From positions 6,028,001 through 6,092,000 of the forward strand of contig OY997588.1 of the NCBI GenBank assembly GCA_963921825.1: DNA of 64,000 bases. Reading direction: 5' to 3'. Shown piece after piece: positions 57,712-64,000 of the stretch. A program made the position numbers and the translations under genes. Each line of letters begins with the position of its first letter. Position 1 is the first letter of the stretch. Under the pieces are notes generated by a model. It saw only the letters and a list, made by a program, of their open reading frames with translations, was not told the DNA's origin and made no database searches. Source of the DNA: Erodium maritimum. Its lineage: Eukaryota > Streptophyta > Magnoliopsida > Geraniales > Geraniaceae.

Positions 57712-60700
57712 TTAGGATGTTCACTCTCATTATACTTGTTTATCTTATGTGTTGAAATCTTATGTGTATTGCTTGATGGAGAAATGAGAGGGAGATGAAT
57801 TTCGTATTTCGCTCTTCGTAGAATGGTCTTAGAGTTACCCATTTGTCTTTTGTTAATGATAGTTTACCATTTGGATAAGCCAGGTTTGAGAAGGTCTCGA
57901 ACATTTAGGATGTATTGACTCGGTATTAGGATGCTAATGGACAAGTAATCAATTTTAATAAATCTTATAAATGCGCAGGATCCAAGGATTCAAATCAGAC
58001 TAGTTTGAGGCTTTTTTAGGCATTCTGGAATAGGACAGTCATGGACGATACTTTGTATTGTCATCACTAATGGATCGTTGAAGAAATTATGTTTTTAGGG
58101 TAGTAGAGAGCAAAGCGCGAAAAATTATAAGGATCGAAGCCCAAGTTATTCTCATTACATGGTCGGGAGGTAACAAGTAAGGTGGTGGTGCAATCAATTT
58201 CAATATTTGTCATGAGATTTTTTTTCGTATTCCAAAAGGGATTCTACAAGACATCTAGAGGCTATCAACATTCTTTCGGTAGGTGTGGCGATGTTGATAC
58301 TCATGAACTTCATTGGAGGGTATAGAATAAATTGTGCACCAGAAAATGATGTGGAGCTTAGGGTTCCGGATGTTGAGGCTCTCAATAGAATGACGTTGGT
58401 GAGTGATGTTGGATGGTTCTCAATGTTGAAGATTATCACATGGCTAGATGGATTAAGAGTGAGTATCTTCCCGTGTTTTTTTGTTATGGGAGGCCCATGC
58501 AGAATAGTCTGGTATTTGAAATGAGTTGTTGTGTGTCCGATATTTGGTTTGTACATGAGTGATCAAACAAGTAGGACATGGTATTCTTTTTCAAGACCTT
58601 TGGATCCTATCTAACTCGAGTTTCCTTTCAATTACAGCACCCGTTGTGACTCGTTTGAACCTTAAGGGTTTGATACCTTCTATGTGTCAACAAATCTTGG
58701 GCGTTGTTAAAATTAATGGCTTCTTATGTTTGGTGGATACAAAGACAGACCTTCATATCCCGATGAAGAGAGCTCAGATGAGGGACGTTAATCTACTAGT
58801 ATGGATCAAAAAGTCTAACCGATAAAGACTAGTCATAGAAATTAAAGTAGGGTTAGGTTGGTGGAAGAGTGTCTCCAGTTTTTTTTTATGGATAGTAGAA
58901 CAAGTTTGAGAGGCTTTGTATCCCTCAAAATATTGTAGTTTGCCTTTTCTTTTCTATCATGGTATTTTGCATGTAAAGGTTGGCTTGACTATGAAGGGCA
59001 TTTAAGGGAAGTAGTTACATGGAAGGCGTGTTTTTTGGATGACGGGATTTAAGGAAACCGCCAAATGATCATTTTTCATAACAACCATATGATAGCATCG
59101 GGTCTACCAAGTATCGACAAAACACTCTCTTATCGATGCGAGAGTCAGTATTTTACGTTTTTCGAGGCCCTCGTCATTATCAGAGGGAGGCGACAATAGC
59201 TAATTCCTTGGAAAAATGCTAAGTCAAGTTGTGCCCATTCAGTACCATGGTACAAGGCTTGCTAGGCTTCCATTCTCGGGCATCAACAACCGGAGTCTCG
59301 ACCGCTAAAACAATATCATCCTAGAGCCACACCATTAAGTAGTATGACATCTTTAATGTTATTGTATTTGTTAGTTATATACATTTGTGTTTCTCTTTTA
59401 AATATTCATATTTTTCTGTTTAATTACGATTTATGGTTCTTTTCTCATGACCGTTCTCAATTCTTCAAACTTTTATTATTAATACGTTCTCCTAATAAAA
59501 AAAAAAGACAAATGACAGAGTTTGGTGGACAGTTAATGTAATTGAGATGGATTAATTAATTTTGCTCCATCCTATTGACTCCGTTTAAAAGTTGCTAACG
59601 GTTCATGAGTTATGACAACAGTGAGGACGAAAAACCGAAAATTAATTTAAAGGGAGCGCATTTAATTTTTAATTAACTCCATCAATTTATATAATAAGTT
59701 ATTAAAGTATGGGCGAATAATGTGCTTTGGCATGTAAGAAACTACGTTGGGCTTCCTTACGTAAGTTGGGCCTTCATATGGGCTTTTCCTTCCTCAATAT
59801 GAACCTCCATTAGATCACATATTCAAATAAACATGAAACAAACGTATGGATATCATTTGTCTCCCAAATTGTAAAGAATTGTCTCTAACAAGATATGATC
59901 AAAACTCTTTGCTTTTAAAAAAAAGAAAGCTATTTCATTACAGATCTGAAACTATAAGAGTTCGGAGTACATTAGGTAGAATTACACTCACTGTCCGTGA
60001 ACAAACTAAGAACGTGTTTTTCGAATAATTAGTGGGCCTACAAAATACTAGACAAATACCCTTAAATTAAATCATAATAAAATGATAAATAAAATATGTA
60101 AAATTATAAAATATCTTATAATCAAATAAATTCCTCGAAATCCATATGATTATATGGGTGACTGCATCTATTGGAGAGGGAGGAATCTCAACACACCCAA
60201 AACCCAAAAATTGCAATAGTCGAAAATGTATTTTTCCTAATCTAAATGAAAAATATATTTATCAGTTTAAGTCCCGAATATTAACCCAAATAAATTAATG
60301 AAAATATATGTTCCACAAAATTGACTAACCATGATTTCAAAATCCAAACTCTTCTATGGGTTGTAAAATTGACGTTCTTATTGGATTCCTCTTTTTAGCA
60401 CGGCAAATGAGAGTCAATAAGTCCAAAATATTGTAATGTAATGTGTATTTTCATAATTGCGGTGGACAATATCGTGGAGTGGGTGTGTAAGTGGTGGGTC
60501 ATTAGTAAGAAAAGGGAAAGTCAACTATAATTTTTTATACACAATGCAATGCAGTGGAGCTGGTTAGGTTCCTCAAAACTCATATTCTTACAGAATTTAG
60601 ACTCCAAAAGTTCGTGGTTTAGCTTTCAAGTCTGAGAGAGAAGCAAGTTAGGGATAGGAACCTTCCTCATCTTTATTAGTAGGTGGGAAATGACCTTAAG

Positions 60701-61053
60701 ATTTTTTAAAGCATAAGAGTACTAGGATTTTATTATAGAAGCATAGAGGGAGGATAAGACATGGCCGCGGATAAGTCCAAAACGTTTATCATATAGTTAA
60801 TAAACTCGATAATTTTAGGTGAAAAACTAAGAGGTGTATCTCTATTATCATGATTAGGTGCTACTATTACTTCTCGCGGCTCTATTCAGGTGGAGTTGTG
60901 ATGTCTCAAATGTTTACCGGTGTCGTGGAAGTGGATTAGGGTGCTCGGCAAAGTTGTTTAGCCCGAGGAGCGTGTTCCCAAAGAGTGGCCTTTTGGTTTC
61001 CCAAGTTTTTGTTCTTGGGCTGATTTGGGCCCTTTGGTTAGATTAGGTATAGA
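57712..61053. other. Long gene-poor interval with decayed sequence
   Basis: No host gene could be read in 3.3 kb. A 58000-59340 stretch has even base composition and short open frames in several frames, suggesting a decayed element or pseudogene, but no domain is recognisable. ACGTTCTCCTAATA followed by a run of A at about 59484-59506 could be the poly-A tail of a LINE copy. GGGC-type site II words (GTTGGGCTTCC, GTTGGGCCTTC, ATGGGCTTTTCC) cluster at 59745-59790 without an obvious downstream gene. Confidence 0.4.
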
Positions 61054-61588
61054 CAATGTTCTAAAAATCCCGATTGCGCGTCATCTAGGCCCTATTTTAT
61101 GCATACTCGACCCTACTAGCCGCCTAGAACAATTTTGCATATTATAGTGACTAAAATAAAATAATTAGATGATTGTGCAGAATTGTTTGGTGTTGATAAT
61201 ATTAGGGGTTATGCTTGTAAATTGCATGATGTTATTTTTTAGATATTTTAAATATTTGTTAATATAAGTAAATTCATATTTTTCTAGTAATATATCTATT
61301 AAAAATAGAAAAATACAAATCTGATTAGTCCCCGTATGGTCCCCGATTAATCCCGAAGGCCATAGCCGCCCGGCTAACGCCTAACGATTTTTAGAACCTT
61401 GGGTATATGTCGGGCCTAATCTTGTATTTTTAAAGCCTAATGTTTTGGGTCGTAGTTTGATTTGATTATATCTTGTTTTGATACATTGTTGGCTATATTC
61501 GAGGAGTTCTCATATGGGATTCTCCCGGATCTTCTATCAATTGTTGATAGCTGAGTCCTTTTTATATAAATCACTGATAAAAAAAATA
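60860..61588 (+). mobile_element. Possible LINE 3' end carrying a hAT-like insertion
   Basis: The segment ends TATAAATCACTGATAAAAAAAA, like the CTGATAAAA tail of plant L1 LINEs and similar to the end of the retroposon at 18220-19569. The T-rich, noncoding sequence before it looks like a LINE 3' UTR interrupted by the hAT-like MITE at 61054-61401. The 5' boundary and any target duplication are not identified. Confidence 0.4.
61046..61409. mobile_element. hAT-like MITE
   Basis: A 348-bp element (61054-61401) with ends CAATGTTCTAAAAATC and GATTTTTAGAACCTTG as imperfect inverted repeats. It is flanked by GGTATAGA and GGTATATG, an 8-bp duplication with two mismatches. Inner text with GGCCATAGCCGCCCGGCTAA near the right end is common in this plant MITE type. 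No coding sequence. Confidence 0.7.
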
Positions 61589-62654
61589 TCGGATACCCTT
61601 GGTTCTTGAAAATTCTCACCTACGTACTACCTTGTCCTGTTATTCAAAGTCTTGGAAGATTTCTTATTTTTGGTTATATTTGATTAATCGTAGTTAAAAA
61701 TCATATTTATTATTTAAAATTATTTTAAGTGAATAAATTTCTAGAAGATAATGACAATAGCTAGTCTGAAAGAATCGCCCCCGATCGACACCGGTCGAAC
61801 CGGTGACCTTGGACGAAGTTTGACTTTTGGCCGGAAAAGACAACCGAAGACTCAGAAAGTCATTCGGGACATTTCCGGGGCCCAAAAAGCTTAGCCGTCA
61901 GCACGGTTAGCTTAGTTGGGCCATTTCCTTCAGTTTGACTGTAATATTGGTTAGGTCAATTTTCGGTCAAACTTAGACTTATATCGGTTGTTTTCTGATA
62001 AAATCTTGGAAAGCTGGAAATTAATTAAGTGGGAGTGACCACACATGACACTTGTCATGCTTGGCTTGGAGGATGAAAATGGGGCTTTAAATGACCCTCA
62101 TACCCTCCTAACTTACCTTTAAAGGGATAAGACCTTAAGGGCTTTTGAGTAAATTGACATTTTAGGTCATTTAAAGGAAAAGGAGCAACAATTCAGCTCA
62201 TTCCTTGTTGGTGCAGCCGGAATTCACTAGGAGAGAGGAGGAGGAGAGTTCATTTCTTGAGGAAGAAGATAGAGAAGAAAGCTTGGATTTTGGAGCTTGT
62301 TCTTGGTCCTTTTGCCTTCATTTTCACTTCATCTTCTTCATCACATCTCCCTAGAGGTAAGGATACTCTTAACTCTCCATTTCATCCACTTCCAATCTAT
62401 GCGTTTTGTGGGTTTTGGCTTAAAAGTTGAAGAACTTGCTTGTGGGTGTTGCTTGGAGAAGAAGTAGTGAAGTAGGATGTTTGGATTGTATTTTGGTTGA
62501 AGTTTTGATGAACCCATTGAGGGTGTTGATGTTGGGTAACTTTGGATGAACTTTTTTGGAGTTCAGAGGACTTGGAAATGAGGTTTTTATGGTGATATTT
62601 GTGAAACTCGAGTTGGGGAAGAAAGGGGAAGAAACTGGTCAGGTTTGATACGGA

Positions 62655-62755
62655 ACGTGGTATGGAGAGTGTCACATTCCGGCCCTCTGAGTGGCACGGA
62701 ACGTGCCACATTCCGGCCCCTCTGAGTGGCATGGTATGTGTCACATTCCGTATTA
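62655..62755. repeat. Short tandem repeats within LTR-like DNA
   Basis: Words GTGGCACGGAACGTG, CACATTCCGGCCCCTCTGAG and GTGGCATGGTATGTG repeat two to three times with a period of about 43 bases. Noncoding. Confidence 0.7.
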
Positions 62756-63879
62756 GACCCCTAAAGCCCAAAACCCTTCCTTTTAGCCCAATTTGATTCC
62801 CACACCACCTCTTCAAACCTTTGGTCCATTTCTGAGTCTTGTTGTGTATTTTGGGGAGAAGAGCACTTCGTTGGGGGGACTAATTTGTGGTCTTTTGTGG
62901 TCCAAGACCGTGGGACCAAGCTAGGAAAGAAGGAAGAACGTGGACGCGAGCTAGGAGAACGAAGATCACGCCGGTACCCGTGTGAAGAACGGTGTGGTGA
63001 CTATCGTTTGTGACATCAGAGTGTTGAGAGGAAGACCTTGAGGTAGGGAAAGTCTTAATTTCTTAATTAACGCTTAGTATGCATGATTAGGATAATAAAA
63101 TCGGAAAGGTCCTAGAATTGCCTATAGGATGCGAATAACTAGAATAATCGTATTTAAATTACTAATAAATGGATGAGTCTAGTATGCATGCTTAGGATGA
63201 TGACAATTAGTGAAGTGTGCTTTCAATACTTGGGAAATTGATTTACTGGTAGAGAGGTTGTGAAGAGCTCTCGGATTAGTTGTGTGCTAGGTTCACATGC
63301 TTGGTTGCTAGTTATTAGGTTAGCTTAAAAGTCTAATGAAACTAGATTAGCTTGTATGATTGAATGCTAAATTGTTCGTTCACATGATGATTTATTGGTT
63401 GAATGTGTACTTGGTTGATTGAGTGTGTGCATTGATATAACTGTTGATTGAACGGATGATCGAGTATGACTGGTTGTGCCACGGGGTACAATCAGGTGAT
63501 CGATGTACCGCTGGTTCGTGACAGGTAAGCATACGGTAAGTGTGGAATGTATTGGATGTCTTTGTATTGATGACCGTGTGTACTTCTGAGATTGAGGATT
63601 AAGTGAACGTCTTTGGTGTATTGTGGTGAAAGTGTGATTCGATGAGAGTTGGTCGATTGACGTATTAGTGTATGCTTTCCTTATTCTTGTTTGTTAATGC
63701 TTGTTCCTTTATTCTTATCCTTGAAATGTATGATGTTTGTTTGTTTGCTTGGTGGTTGTTTGTTTCGGTACTACACGGGGGGGGGGGGGGTAATCCGGTG
63801 CCGTTGTGGTGGTTGGAGTTGGACAGATACAGTGAAATATGGACTGAGTATTGGAGCCCAAGGGCATTGGTTATTGGAT

Positions 63880-64000
63880 ATTACGAGAGTTGATTATTGG
63901 CAGATCCTGCGGGATATTTACTGATTATGAGCAGATCCTGCGGGATACTTATTGATTATTGGCAGATCCTGCGGGATATTATTGATTATTGGCAGATCAT
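63880..64000. repeat. ~34-bp tandem repeat at the right edge
   Basis: The unit GATTATTGGCAGATCCTGCG followed by GGATATTTA/ACTT occurs at least three times, with a further partial copy cut by the window end. Slight variants (GATTATGAGCAG) show some divergence. Such blocks are seen inside long plant LTRs. Confidence 0.85.

Larger units (their letters stand above)
61740..64000 (+). mobile_element. LTR-retrotransposon-like sequence running off the right edge
   Basis: From roughly 61740 the sequence has the character of a long plant gypsy-type LTR: a noncoding, moderate-GC stretch with CCACGGGGTACAATCAGGTG and CGATGTACCG near 63480-63510, and end-to-end short repeats at 63880-64000. No gag or pol is inside the window, and only part of the element is present. 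Family assignment (possibly chromovirus/Tekay-like) is tentative, and it looks like a fossil or a fragment as far as can be seen. Repeats at its ends cannot be compared because the far side is outside the window. Confidence 0.4.

Noticed and set aside
58200-58825. Open frames on both strands in 58200-58825
   Set aside because: No recognised domain, no splice pattern, and frames on both strands over the same interval. Treated as decayed sequence, not as a gene.
1-64000. tRNA or rRNA genes
   Set aside because: No intact tRNA cloverleaf or rRNA segment was noticed on either strand. The nearest candidates are SINE-like fragments with degenerate box motifs. A dedicated covariance-model scan was not possible here.

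Overview
The window is plant nuclear DNA, almost certainly from a eudicot. Every recognisable gene is a plant family split by GT-AG introns with T-rich acceptors. Intergenic DNA is AT-rich and full of small plant-type transposons. The species cannot be told from the sequence. Nothing bacterial, viral or organellar in gene layout is present.

Nine host genes can be read exon by exon. In order they are: myo-inositol oxygenase (708-2999, +); a USP-like receptor-like cytoplasmic pseudokinase (3928-9850, +); a ZAT-type C2H2 zinc-finger gene whose frame is broken by an exact 98-bp tandem duplication (11366-12357, +); a GAMYB-type R2R3-MYB with a miR159 site (13087-15501, -); an RLCK-VII/PBL kinase (20381-23798, -); the 20S proteasome subunit alpha7/PAG1 (27157-31050, +); calmodulin (33964-35609, +); the SnRK1 beta subunit KINB1 (36888-40298, -); UBA2-type RNA-binding protein (44582-46036, +); and ARGONAUTE of the AGO4 clade (49859-55031, -). 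That makes ten loci, one of them damaged. They do not form a pathway cluster; this is an ordinary gene-rich stretch of euchromatin. Several are signalling components (two RLCKs, calmodulin, SnRK1 beta, GAMYB), but adjacency gives no evidence that they act together.

The gaps and introns hold the more unusual material: a PIF/Harbinger DNA transposon with a complete transposase ORF (41229-43099), Tourist-like MITEs with matching ends (23230-23435, 57433-57711), a related fragment (about 31588-31760), a family of roughly 390-bp inverted-repeat elements sitting in introns of three different genes (7912-9490, about 20970-21455, 29494-29884), a Mutator-like element nested inside one of these with a perfect 9-bp target duplication (8026-9197), another 9-bp-TSD element (5632-6016), two hAT-like MITEs (32266-33081 with a perfect 8-bp TSD; 61054-61401), and a GC-rich LINE-derived retroposon with a 14-bp TSD (18220-19569). 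A copia gag remnant lies at 10191-10835 and LTR-like DNA fills the right end (about 61740-64000).

I found no clear sign of an undescribed multi-gene system. The most informative observations are the very recent frame-breaking duplication in the zinc-finger gene, the nested intronic transposons with intact target duplications, the apparently complete Harbinger transposase beside related MITEs, and the degenerate catalytic residues of the USP-type kinase.
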